This document shows, in pieces, positions 45,131 through 55,913 of a stretch of DNA of 64,000 nucleotides. Both the position numbers and the translations under genes were made by a program. Numbering within the stretch: the first letter of the stretch is position 1; every line of letters begins with the position of its first letter. Location: assembly GCA_052171275.1 (NCBI GenBank), contig CM125795.1:1736001-1800000 (forward strand). Reading direction: 5' to 3'. The notes under the pieces are model-generated. The model was not told the origin of the DNA. It did no database searches and worked only from the letters and a program-made list of their open reading frames with translations. The DNA comes from Arsenophonus sp052171275 (GTDB lineage Bacteria; Pseudomonadota; Gammaproteobacteria; Enterobacterales; Enterobacteriaceae).

Positions 45131-46634
45131 TTTAAATAAATTAAAACATAAAAGATAATATTAAACTTAGTTTTAATAGAAAAGCTTATGTTTTATTGAT
45201 ATAATTAATTATATATTTTAATATATAGCTAAATATTCAATATATTATACTATATAAGAAGTTAAAAGAATCGATAATTTAAAAAAATTTATGAGTTATT
45301 TTATATATTTTTGAAGTTTCTACATACACATATAAAAGATAGTATTCAGAGAATATTATTATTATTTTAATACATTTATCAGTAATATTAAATATTATAA
45401 TAGTTATTATCTAAATAATTAGATAATAGATTATATATATTTTATAAAATATATACTGTTAAGTTAATAAACATATATAGATACTTTTTAAATAAAAAAT
45501 ATAGTTATTTTTTTAAATAAAATTTAGTCATTACTAAAATAGTAATTAAAGTTATTCTTTTTATATAGAATTAATAAGATTATAATAGATATATAAATAT
45601 TTAACTTCAATATAATTAAAAATTTAAAATTTAATTACTTTTGATTTAGATAAATTATTATCTATTTATAATTTTCAATATTTAATTAAATTAATTATAA
45701 ATTTATATCCAAAATTTATTAATTTATAAAAAAATCATAACATAATAAAAAAATTGATTATCATTAATATTAGATTTTTAATAAATATTTCATATCAAAA
45801 ATAAGATATACTACTTATATAAAATAAATAATATATTTAATAAATAATATTTGATTTAATTAAATATTATATTATTTTTTTATTAAAAACGGTATAAAAA
45901 TTAATATTTTAGTTTAACCTTTAAAACAAATGGTATATTCTTTTATATTTTGCGATATATATATTTATATTCTATAAATGAAACATATTCTAAAAAAGAT
46001 AAAATTTAGTTTTATTGAATAATATTAACTAATAAATATTAGTAATTAAAATGTATAAAAACTAATTAAACATATGTTATTATAATGTTTATTATATATT
46101 TTTAATAAATTTTATAGTTTTTATATATTATTTGTCAAAAAAAAGAATTTATTTATAAGAATATTTGTATAAAGAACATCTATAATATTTTTGAATAGTT
46201 AAATATAATTTATTTTATTAATATAAAAATTTTTTTAAATTAATATAAATAAATTAAATAATTAAAAGAATTAATATAAAATCTAAACTTATTTTTTTCT
46301 AGATAGAACGAAATAATGCTTTATCTAAATAAAAATGATTTTAATAATTATAAATAATATAATTATATATTTCAGTTTTATGTTTATAAAATAAATGATA
46401 ATTTATCATTTATTATTATTTTAATAAAAAAAGTAATTTATTAGAAAGTAATAATAAAAAATTATTAAAATAAGTTTTATAATAATTTTAACTTACTTTA
46501 GTTAAATTTATTGATATATAATAATTAATACTTAAATTTAACGTTCATCTGTTTTCAAGAAAATAAAAGATTATTTTTATTTTTAATATATAGTTATAGT
46601 TTATTATATAAGTTTTATTCGAAATGTATAGCGT

Positions 46635-47195
46635 ATGAAATTAATTAAAAAACCTAAAATTTTAAATATAAAAAATATTGCTGAATCAAAACTTTTCCGT
46701 ATACAATCAATTGATATTGAATTTAATAATGGAGTTAAACGTTGTTATGAACGAATGAAGCCAACAATAACTGAATCAGTGTTAATTGTTCCTATTATTA
46801 ATAATGAATTAATTTTAATCCGAGAATATGCTGTCGGTATTGAAGAGTATGAATTAGGTTTTCCTAAAGGAGCAATTAATATAGGGGAGAATGCTGCAGA
46901 AGCTGCTATAAGGGAATTAAAAGAAGAAATTGGTTATGGAACAAAAGATGTTGAATTACTAGTAAAATTAACAATTTTACCAACTTATTTTTCCAGCTAT
47001 ATAAATATATTCATTGCGAAAAATTTATATAAAGAAAAAATAAAAGGTGATGAACCAGAACCTCTAGAACAAATTAGATGGCCTATTAAAAATATGATGC
47101 AATTACTCGATGTTAAAGATTTTAATGAAGCTAGAAATATTAGTGCATTATTTTATACTGAACTTTATTTTAAAAAATATTTTCTAATTTCTTAA
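46635..47195 (+). CDS. nudE: NudE, Nudix ADP-compound hydrolase
   Basis: NudE hydrolyses ADP-ribose, Ap3A and NADH-type nucleotides, a housecleaning role. The 186 residues equal E. coli NudE. The Nudix box is complete: Gly79, Glu85, then R93-E-L-K-E-E-I-G100, fitting G-x5-E-x7-REUxEExGU. Flanking family blocks are FNNGVKRCYERMKPT, LILIREYAVGIEEYELGFPKG, LPTYFSSYINIF and GDEPEPLEQIRWP. The N-terminus (MKLIKKPKILN) aligns with E. coli QKPTILN, supporting the ATG at 46635 although no clear ribosome binding site is visible. mrcA, normally its divergent neighbour, is absent. Confidence 0.96.
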   Translation: MKLIKKPKILNIKNIAESKLFRIQSIDIEFNNGVKRCYERMKPTITESVLIVPIINNELILIREYAVGIEEYELGFPKGAINIGENAAEAAIRELKEEIGYGTKDVELLVKLTILPTYFSSYINIFIAKNLYKEKIKGDEPEPLEQIRWPIKNMMQLLDVKDFNEARNISALFYTELYFKKYFLIS

Positions 47196-48660
47196 TATAT
47201 TTTTAATATTATAAAATAAAAATAATTCTAGTTAATAACCCTATTAAGTATTAATGATAAAAAATAAGTAATTTTATTGCCTTTATCTTTAATGGAGTTT
47301 CTATTTATTTAGATATTTATAAAAATAATTATTAATATTTTTTTAAAATTCCTATTTTACATATATTACTTTCAATAAATATATATTTATAAAACATTTA
47401 TTAATAGAATTATTTAATTGATAATTTATTTAAGAATATAAAAAATATATGATCTTTTTTTTATGAAGTTTTATTTTTAATAAACTTCATAAAAATATAA
47501 ATTTGATAATATTATTTTAAATAAGATAAATATTTTATAAGTTATTTATATATTTAAATAACTTAAACAACATTTATAATCGTGAAAGTTTATTTAAACT
47601 TAAGATTTATAAGAAATATCTTATATCCTATATCTAGAATATTTAACCTTTTAGATTTTACTTGTTATTTTATCTATATTTTTTATCTCTATCTTTATAG
47701 AATTTATAAAATTGTTTAATTTGATAAATAGATCTTAACTTAACCTAGATTTTAGATTAAATATTTTTCATTAGTATATAACATTACTAATGAAAAAAAA
47801 TAAAAATTTAACTAATGATATTATTTTATATTTTCATTTTAAAATATTAAAATATTATTACTAGTATTTTACTTTAATTTTAAGAATTATTAATTATTTA
47901 TATTTAATATTTAAAAAATAATATTATCTAAATTGATTTTATATTTATTTATTTAATTTTATAGATTATTACATATAATGAATATGTTGTTGTATATTGA
48001 TTAAAAATCATATTGAACTTAATATAATATGTTATAATAGATAATTTAAATATATTAATAAAATAAAAAAGATAGATAAAATAGTTAATAATAATAGATA
48101 ATAGATAAACTCAAAGTTTTGTATAAAATGATATAATATTTAATATCAATGATTTTATATCATGAATTTTAATTCATTTAATGCTCAAATTGATACTTTT
48201 CTTAAAGCATTATTTACTGATTAAATTAATAATAGAATGTTTATTCTAAAATTTATAATATAAGGAAAAAATTAATATTTTATGAAATTTATATGACGAT
48301 ATAGTTAAATTTATTATATTTTAGTTTATTTTTAAAAATTTTTAATAAATGAAATTAATGTAGATATTTTTAAAAAAATAATAAAAATTTAATTTATATA
48401 TTTAACATTTAAATTAATAACCATAAATCATTAATTATCTTAATCTCCTATACAAAAATTTAATTATATTATTTTAATAACTTAATTAATCGATTTAAAA
48501 ATGTTATTTATTGTTAAATTTAGATAGAATTATTTTCTATATAATAATTCTATATTCATTTCTATTATTTATAATAACTATTATATCAAATATAAATAAC
48601 TGAATATAAGTAATTATTTGAATATTTAAATAATTTTTTATTTCTTGATAAATATGAAAA

Positions 48661-48686
48661 TATAATAACTTAATTAAGTTATTATA
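48661..48686. repeat. 26-base perfect zero-loop palindrome
   Basis: TATAATAACTTAA is followed directly by its complement TTAAGTTATTATA. It lies 140 bases before the hairpin at 48827-48861. Confidence 0.75.
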
Positions 48687-48826
48687 AAAAAATAATGACT
48701 ATATTTCTTTTTAATCTTTACGATTATTAATTATATATATTTTATAGTAGCCGTTTTCATTAGTATTGTTATCATAGTTATAGCAAAGATTCTATCTAGT
48801 TATTTTTGATATAAAAAATCGATTAA

Positions 48827-48861
48827 AATAATTATTTTCTATATTATAGAAAATAATTATT
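48827..48861. repeat. 17-bp inverted repeat with 1-base centre
   Basis: AATAATTATTTTCTATA (48827-48843) and its exact complement (48845-48861) flank a single T. Confidence 0.75.
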
Positions 48862-49526
48862 CATATTTTATTTTATTATTTTTTTTGAGAAAACGTATTT
48901 TTTATAAAATAAATTTTATTTTACAATGATTTATATAAAGTTGATATAAAAATTGATAAAAATTAAATCATATTTTAATAAAATCAAAATCACATTAATT
49001 TCAATTAAATTTAACTTATAAATAGAATTATTAAAATAAAGAAAAAACTATATTATATTTAATAATAATATTATTTATTTTAATAAATTTTATTCAAATA
49101 AAATTAGAAGAACTATAATCTTTTGTTGAAAATAATTATTTAAATTTAAAATACTAAAAATAGATTTGTAACTTTTATTTATCAACAATTTTAAATTTAA
49201 AAAAATATTTTACTCATTTATTATATTATAAAGTTTATACTAATTTATAAATTTAATAAAATTATTATAAAGATAACATTAAATCAAAATAAAACTTAGA
49301 TAATTTATCTATAATAAAGTTGAAGTGATATTTTATATCTGCAATTGAACTTATTTTATAAAACCTTATTTATTAAAATAAGATATATTTTAATATAATT
49401 AAAAATAGTGATATTATTTTATTTTTATTTATTATATAAAGTATGTTTTTATTTTATAATATCATTATATTCTTTAATAATATTTATTTCTTAATAGATA
49501 AAATCTAAACTTATTATAAACGTAAT

Positions 49527-49604
49527 TATTAATTTTTTATTGATAAAAAATTAATATGTATTTTAATACATATTAATTAATATATTGCTTACTTTTAAAG
49601 TAAA
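49527..49604. repeat. cluster of three hairpins, two mutually exclusive
   Basis: Hairpin A pairs 49527-49540 with 49543-49556 (14 bp, TG loop). Hairpin B pairs 49549-49562 with 49565-49578 (14 bp, TT loop) and shares 49549-49556 with A, so only one can form. A third, TTACTTT-T-AAAGTAA, lies at about 49588-49602. The layout resembles an attenuator but no gene is near. Confidence 0.55.
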
Positions 49605-51076
49605 TAAAACATACATTTAAAAATTAGTATTTTTATCTAAAATATAACAATAATATAATACAATTTACTTAGGATTGTAAAATATAAACGATTGTAATTT
49701 ATTTATTTTGTTTACTCTATTAAGATTTTTTTAATACCACTTTATTAATTCATGAAAAATTTTCATAAGTTAATAATAAAATAAATTTAACTTTTACTTA
49801 ATAAGTAGATAAAATAATGTCTTAAATTAATTTTCTTCTATAAAATTTCTTAATTTATAATAAAGTGATATTTATATATCTTTTATGTAAATTAATTTTT
49901 TTTGATATTCTATTAAGAATAAATTCATTGTCAAATAATTTAGTCAAATAGATAAATTATATGGATTAAAATAATTAATCATAATTATTATAAATATATA
50001 TTTTGAATTAATAATTAAATGAAATTATTAACTAAAACCATATTATAAATATAAAAAGTATTTTAAAAAAATATTTAATAATTAAATTAAATAAAAAATA
50101 ATTCATTTTACAAAAAATATGATAATAAAAGATATAAATAATTTAATATATTATTCCTATTAATAATTTATTTTAAAACAATTATTTTTTTATTTTTATG
50201 ATAATTAATTTCAAATTAATCATTAATTTAATCAAAAATATAAAATAAACTGATAAAATATTAATTTGTTAAAAAATAACTAATATAAACTATAATTAAA
50301 AACAATTAAAAAGATTAATAACAAAAATAACAAATAATAAATTTATTTATTCCAAAAAATAATATAGATTGGAAATTAATTAATATTTTTAATAAATTTT
50401 AAATTTCTATTATCTATTTAAAGATAAAAAATAATATATTAGTAATAATAAAATAAAATAGTCTTATAAATTATTATTTATTAATTTTTATAAATAAGTA
50501 TAGGTATAGGTTAATAACCTATATCTAAAACTTAAAATATATCTATTAATTTTTTAATTATTCACTAAAAAAAATAAAAGTAATTCTAATAGAAAATTAA
50601 TAATTATCAATTATATCTTATTAAAAAATATTTGATAAAATATAGTATATAATAATTATTATATAATATTATTTATAATACTTTTATTCTCTAAAAGAGA
50701 GATTATAATTATATTATTATGAATGTTATATTATAAATCTAATTATAATATATTTAATTTATAAGATTATGTTTTATCTAAAAAATATAATTAATATTTA
50801 TACTTAATAATAAAAACTTTATATGTATGATTAAAATAGTATTTTAATTAATCTATTTCGATAATTTTTATATTTAATTTTATACTATTTACGATAGATA
50901 AGAAATAACACCTTTCATATTAGAAAATCTAACGTGGTTTTTAAATTGATTAATGTTAAACTCAATATTTAAATAAAATTAAAAACAAACACTTGAACAC
51001 TTATTGATGCTGTATATTATATATAATAAAATATTTTAGATTTTAAAATTTTTAAGAAATACTGCTATTAGTTACA

Positions 51077-51233
51077 TTTGAAAAAATAGAAATTTCCTCA
51101 TATAATTCAGAAATATTGAATGTATTTCAGACTTTTTTATATGAAAATATATGTTAATACTTATGAAATCTTAATTACAGGTCCCGTTATTGCTAACTTA
51201 ATTTATGAAACGGGTTTATTCATTAACGAATAA
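51077..51233 (+). pseudogene. hofQ: probable hofQ 3' relic upstream of aroK
   Basis: E. coli has hofQ directly upstream of aroK on the same strand; its protein ends ...IFTRKNKSGQDSVPLLGDIPWFGQLFR...ERRELVVFITPRLV. Here one frame from 51077 reads TFEKIEISSYNSEILNVFQTF, and after a frameshift the frame from 51120 reads YFRLFYMKIYVNTYEILITGPVI and runs to a stop at 51231. The order of similar residues (S..S, FxxLF, E-I-L-I..T.P) and higher G+C than the surroundings support a decayed secretin-like C-terminus. The similarity is from memory and weak. The patch GGTCCCGTT...AACGGG (51181-51215) may instead be conserved aroK leader. Confidence 0.45.
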
Positions 51234-51252
51234 TTTTAGTAATATAAAAAAC

Positions 51253-51774
51253 ATGGCAGATAAACGCAATATTTTTCTAGTTGGGCCTATGGGCGCTGGA
51301 AAAAGTACTATTGGTCGCCAATTAGCACAGCAACTTAATATGGAGTTTTTTGATTCAGATCAAGAAATTGAACGACGTACTGGTGCTGATGTAAGTTGGA
51401 TATTTGATTTGGAAGGCGAAGAAGGTTTTAGGGAGCGTGAAGAAAAAATTATCAGTGAACTTACAGAAAAACAAGGAATTGTTTTAGCAACAGGCGGAGG
51501 ATCGATAATATCAAAAGAAACACGTAATCGTCTCTCCTCTCGCGGAGTAGTCATTTATCTTGAGACAACTATTGATAAACAGATGATACGAACTCAACGC
51601 GATAAAAAAAGACCTTTATTACAAGTAGATGAGATAGATCGTAAGGTTTTAGAAAAACTAGCTCAGGAGCGAAATCCGCTTTATGAAGAAATTAAAGATA
51701 TCACTATTCATACAAATAATCAAAGCGCAAAAATGATTACTAATAATATTATTGTATTATTAAATAATATTTAA
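51253..51774 (+). CDS. aroK: AroK, shikimate kinase I
   Basis: AroK phosphorylates shikimate to shikimate 3-phosphate on the way to chorismate and aromatic amino acids. I start at ATG 51253 (MADKRNIFLVGPMGAGKST), which matches E. coli MAEKRNIFLV; the in-frame ATG at 51205 adds 16 residues without counterpart in E. coli and lies in the hofQ relic. With this start the product is 173 residues, as in E. coli. The P-loop is GPMGAGKST (11-19); shikimate contacts are the DSD motif (34-36), Arg60 (GEEGFR) and Gly81-83 (ATGGGS). The lid RTQRDKKRPLL and the ERNPLY adenine-site block are intact. aroB follows after 61 bases, the usual operon order. Confidence 0.97.
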   Translation: MADKRNIFLVGPMGAGKSTIGRQLAQQLNMEFFDSDQEIERRTGADVSWIFDLEGEEGFREREEKIISELTEKQGIVLATGGGSIISKETRNRLSSRGVVIYLETTIDKQMIRTQRDKKRPLLQVDEIDRKVLEKLAQERNPLYEEIKDITIHTNNQSAKMITNNIIVLLNNI

Positions 51775-51835
51775 TTTTGAATACGTGTTTAATATTAATT
51801 TTAATTAAAAATCTTATATAAAGTATAATTATAAC

Positions 51836-52930
51836 ATGGGAAAATTGATAGTTTCACTTAGTGAACGAAATTATACTATTACTATTGCTTTTGGTTCACT
51901 TAACTTACCTGATGCATATTTTCCTCTTAAAAGCGGAGAATATGCTATGATTATCACAAATAAAACTATACATTCTCTTTATTTTTTAAGAGTAAAATCT
52001 ACACTTATACAAATGGGCGTTAAAGTTGATAAAATTATTCTTCCTGATGGAGAAAAACATAAATCATTAGCTATTCTTAATAAAATTTTCACTGCTTTAT
52101 TAAAAAAAAATCATTCGCGTGAAATAACACTTATTGCCCTTGGAGGAGGAGTTATTGGTGATTTAACAGGATTTGCTGCCTCTTGTTATCAAAGAGGTGT
52201 TCGTTTTATACAAGCGCCAACTTCTCTTTTATCTCAAGTTGACTCATCAATAGGAGGAAAAACATCTGTTAACCATCCTCTAGGTAAAAATATGATTGGT
52301 GCTTTCTATCAACCAATATCTGTTATTATTGATTTAGATAGTTTAAAAACATTACCAACACGTCAATTTTCTTCAGGCTTAGCAGAAATTATTAAATATA
52401 GTATAATTACAGATTATGCTTTTTTCTGTTGGTTAGAAAAAAATATTAATAAAATATTTAAATTCGAAAAAAAAATAATAAATTATTGTATTCATTATTG
52501 CTGTATGTTGAAAGCAAAAATTATTACTATAGATGAAAAGGAAAAAAAAGGATATCGTACATTATTAAATTTAGGACATACATTTGGTCATGCAATTGAA
52601 ACTGAATTGGGTTATGGTTCATGGTTACATGGTGAAGCTATTTCTGTTGGTATGATAATGGCTGCAAAAACTGCAGAGTTAATAGGAAAATTTGATAATA
52701 ATGATACTCAACGTATTTTAAATTTACTTAAACAAGCAAATCTTCCTACTAAAGGACCAATTAAGATGTCCGCTAAATCTTATTTACCTCATATGATGAG
52801 AGATAAAAAAGTAGTCAATAATAAACTTAATTTAATTCTACCCAGATCAATTGGTAAGGTAGAATTATATAATGATATAAATCATAATATTGTTTTAAAA
52901 GCAATTGAGCAATGTTTACATAAAAATTAA
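51836..52930 (+). CDS. aroB: AroB, 3-dehydroquinate synthase
   Basis: AroB cyclises DAHP to 3-dehydroquinate, the second shikimate-pathway step, using NAD and zinc. The 364 residues match E. coli (362). The NAD-binding region has ALGGGVIGDLTGFAA (101-115), the active site has PTSLLSQVDSSIGGKTSVNHPLGKN, and the zinc ligands are Glu184 (GLAEIIKY), His248 (NLGHTFGHA) and His265 (WLHGEA). LPHMMRDKKV near the C-terminus is conserved. It is downstream of aroK in the same operon. damX and dam, which follow in E. coli, are lost. Keeping aroK and aroB together argues that the symbiont still makes chorismate, possibly for host aromatic amino acids or its own folate. Confidence 0.98.
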   Translation: MGKLIVSLSERNYTITIAFGSLNLPDAYFPLKSGEYAMIITNKTIHSLYFLRVKSTLIQMGVKVDKIILPDGEKHKSLAILNKIFTALLKKNHSREITLIALGGGVIGDLTGFAASCYQRGVRFIQAPTSLLSQVDSSIGGKTSVNHPLGKNMIGAFYQPISVIIDLDSLKTLPTRQFSSGLAEIIKYSIITDYAFFCWLEKNINKIFKFEKKIINYCIHYCCMLKAKIITIDEKEKKGYRTLLNLGHTFGHAIETELGYGSWLHGEAISVGMIMAAKTAELIGKFDNNDTQRILNLLKQANLPTKGPIKMSAKSYLPHMMRDKKVVNNKLNLILPRSIGKVELYNDINHNIVLKAIEQCLHKN

Positions 52931-54769
52931 ATTTTAAATTAAATAATAATAATTATATTTTATAATCTAATAATATATGAAATACAAGAAATATAACGAT
53001 ATTTTATACTACAATAAATATTTATATTTTTAACATTAAGCTTATAGTAAAATTACTTATATAGATAAGTAAAGGTGTTCATTTTAATAAGAAAAAATAG
53101 ATGAGCTTAAAAGTAAAAAGATATTTTCTAAAATAGAATAAATTATTGACTAAAATTTTAAAATATATCAGCATTATATTTATATATTAAAAAATTATAC
53201 ATCAATTAGTTTTTTGATAGAATATTATAATTAGTATATGATATTTAGTTAGTTTATACTTATATATTTTAATTTAATTAATTTAATGTTTAAAACTTAA
53301 ACAAGTTAAAATAAATAAAGTTGTATTTATAAAAATTATAATATAACATTAATATTTATAAATTAAATTTTTTTAAATTAAAATCATTTATTTTTTGAAT
53401 GAAATAATTTTAAAAAATATTAAAACACTTTTAATTAATAAAAATATAATTTGATATTTTATATTAAATTAATCAAAAATTAAAGTAAAATATATTAAAT
53501 TCATGATGATTTTAATTATATTCATAATAAAAAGAAATATTTTTCAATAAAATATTAAATTATTAATAATTTAATATTAGCAATATCATTAATAATACTT
53601 TCCTACATTGAATTATTTAAAATAATTTAACTAAATAAAACTGATTATTAAATAATAAATAAAAATTTATTTAATAAATATAAATATAAAATAATTATTT
53701 TTTTCTAAAACTATGTATATTTAGTAATTATAATATATTGTATTTTTATGATGATTATCATTATTAGTGAAGTTTTAAAATACAATTTTAATTGTAATAG
53801 ATTTTACTCAGGAAAATCTTAAATTAGAATGTTTTATCGATAAAATAAGATTAAAAAATAAATAATTATTAGAATATAAATATAATATTTAATAAATAGA
53901 AAAATGTAACAATATTTTAAAATATTAAATAAAATTTAATAACATAAAAAATATTTTTAAAAAATATTTATTAATACAGGATAATTATTTCATAAAACTA
54001 TTTATTCTAATAAAGTTCAATAATTTAAAATATAAATTACAATATTTTATTTTAAATTATATTAATAATATTATATGTATCATATAATAAAATATTATAA
54101 TAATATATCTATAAAATAATACTTTTAATCTTTTAACATTAAATCAAAAAAAATTGGAAACATTCTTATTTATATTTTTTAATTTAATTTTATATAATAA
54201 TTTTAAATTCATTATTATAAATATTTTTATGTTTTAATTGGTTACTATTATAATAATTTTATAAATATAACTAAAAAATATTTAATATTTCATATGATTT
54301 CTATAAAATATAAATTTTCAGAAGGTTTATTTTATTTCTTTATTAAAAAGATAAGAAGCTATTTTCTTAATAAAACTAAAATCCATCTCTAGAAATATTA
54401 TTATCAAAAAAAATATAATCGATATTATCAATTATAATATACTATCTTGTTTATATGCATTTGCTTTTTTATTAAAAATTTTAACATATATTACATGAAT
54501 ATAATTTTGATTATATAAATAATAAAAATTAGTTTTATATTTATTTATTAATTAGTATCAAAAATAAAGAATATCAGCATTAACATCAAATTAAGATATA
54601 TCAGAAAATGAAAAATAGTATTATTATTTCATAATGTTAAATAGTTATCAATAACTTATGTAAAATAATTAATATTAAAAATTTTAATCATAAAAAATAA
54701 CTAACTTTTATAACGTTATATAATCTAAATTTATAAAAAATAAAACATAAAGCAAATCGGAGAAAATAA
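52931..54769. other. 1.8 kb desert (damX and dam slots)
   Basis: damX and dam are expected here and no remnant is readable. A hairpin TTACTTAT-ATAG-ATAAGTAA at about 53053-53072, 120 bases after aroB, may end the operon. A 9-bp hairpin lies at about 54069-54090. The rpe ribosome binding site CGGAGAA is at 54758-54764. Confidence 0.7.
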
Positions 54770-55444
54770 ATGAAAGATTTTTTAATTGCCCCTTCTATTT
54801 TATCCGCAAATTTTTCGTGTTTAGGGGAAGATACTCAAAAAGTAATTAAAGCTGGAGCTGATATTGTTCATTTTGATGTTATGGATAATCATTATGTACC
54901 AAATTTAACTTTTGGTCCAATAATATGCAAAACATTACTAGATTATGGGATTAAGGTACCAATTGATATTCATTTAATGGTTAAACCAGTAGATAGAATT
55001 ATTCCTGATTTTGCTAAAGCTGGTGCAACTTATATCACATTTCATGTTGAAGCAAGTGAACATATTGATCGAACATTAGAATTAATTAAAAATAACGGAT
55101 GTAAAGCTGGATTAGCTTTTAATCCAGCTACACCATTAAATTATTTAGATTATATGATAGATAAATTAGATATGATCTTAATTATGTCTGTAAACCCTGG
55201 TTTTAGTGGACAATCTTTTATTCCACAGACCTTAAATAAATTAAATCAAGTTCGTAAAATGATTGATAATAATAATTATAACATATTATTAGGTGTTGAC
55301 GGTGGCATTAATATTAATAACATTATTAACGTCGCAAATGCAGGAGCTAATATTTTTGTTATAGGCTCCGCAATTTTTAATCAACCAAATTATAAAACTG
55401 TCATTGACGATATACGTAAGAAATTAACTAAAAGAAATTTATAA
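54770..55444 (+). CDS. rpe: Rpe, ribulose-phosphate 3-epimerase
   Basis: Rpe interconverts ribulose 5-phosphate and xylulose 5-phosphate in the pentose phosphate pathway, helping to supply erythrose 4-phosphate for the shikimate pathway. The 224 residues match E. coli (225). It is a TIM barrel with IAPSILSANF at the N-terminus, metal ligands His34 and Asp36 in HFDVMDNHYVPNLTFGP, His68 in IDIHLMVKPVD, and the catalytic Asp177 in GVDGGI. SVNPGFSGQSFIPQTL forms the phosphate loop, with Ser where E. coli has Gly. A good ribosome binding site CGGAGAA supports the ATG at 54770. It keeps its ancestral place between aroB and trpS, with gph lost between rpe and trpS. Confidence 0.97.
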   Translation: MKDFLIAPSILSANFSCLGEDTQKVIKAGADIVHFDVMDNHYVPNLTFGPIICKTLLDYGIKVPIDIHLMVKPVDRIIPDFAKAGATYITFHVEASEHIDRTLELIKNNGCKAGLAFNPATPLNYLDYMIDKLDMILIMSVNPGFSGQSFIPQTLNKLNQVRKMIDNNNYNILLGVDGGININNIINVANAGANIFVIGSAIFNQPNYKTVIDDIRKKLTKRNL

Positions 55445-55913
55445 CATCTAAAACTGACAATTATTTATAATATTATATTAATATAAAAATGATATTTTTA
55501 ATAAATAATATTGGTGTAATTATAATGATTAATTTTATATGATGTTTTTAATTAAACAGTAATTATTTATAATAATAAAATAATTTTAATAATTTATTTT
55601 TTTAAAAAAAAATAATTAATTTTTAATTTTTTTAAAATTATCTATTTTATATAAAAATAAAATCTTATATTAAAGTTAATATGTTAATATTACATAATTT
55701 AAATATAAATATAATAATAATTATTATTTTTTATTGATAATAATAATTATATATCAATCAACTAAATATTTAAAATTTCTCCTTATTCGAATTAATTTAT
55801 TAATGTGATTAAAGTAAATTTACTATAATCGAATGAAATAAATTGAATAATAGATAACTTCTAATTTAGCATTACATAACTGAATTACAGTTAAATAATT
55901 CTGGAATTATAAT
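55445..55913. other. rpe-trpS intergenic region (gph slot)
   Basis: gph (phosphoglycolate phosphatase) lies here in E. coli; with 469 bases of A+T no relic is readable. A hairpin TAATTATTATT / AATAATAATTA lies near 55718-55749. Confidence 0.65.

Larger units (their letters stand above)
42075..46634. other. 4.6 kb gene-free desert between divergent pckA and nudE
   Basis: E. coli has hslO, hslR, yrfG and igaA here; none is readable. This block holds the densest set of strong palindromes: 43051-43077, 43570-43631, 44528-44571 and 45086-45130 are listed separately. Smaller ones are 45434-45455 (22 bases, A+T only) and 46390-46414 (12-bp arms, 1-base centre). Confidence 0.75.
47196..51252. other. 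4.1 kb desert (mrcA and hofMNOP slots)
   Basis: E. coli carries mrcA and hofMNOPQ between nudE and aroK. Apart from a probable hofQ relic at the right end (listed separately) nothing is readable. A GC-elevated patch at about 48715-48805 reads FIVAVFISIVIIVIAKILSSYF in one plus-strand frame, perhaps a lost membrane segment. Hairpins: 47466-47503 (14 bp) downstream of nudE, 47764-47797 (13 bp), 48661-48686, 48827-48861 and 49528-49578. Confidence 0.65.

Noticed and set aside
51205..51252. Longer aroK start with 16 extra residues
   Set aside because: The extension has no counterpart in E. coli AroK and overlaps the hofQ relic; ATG 51253 restores the family length.
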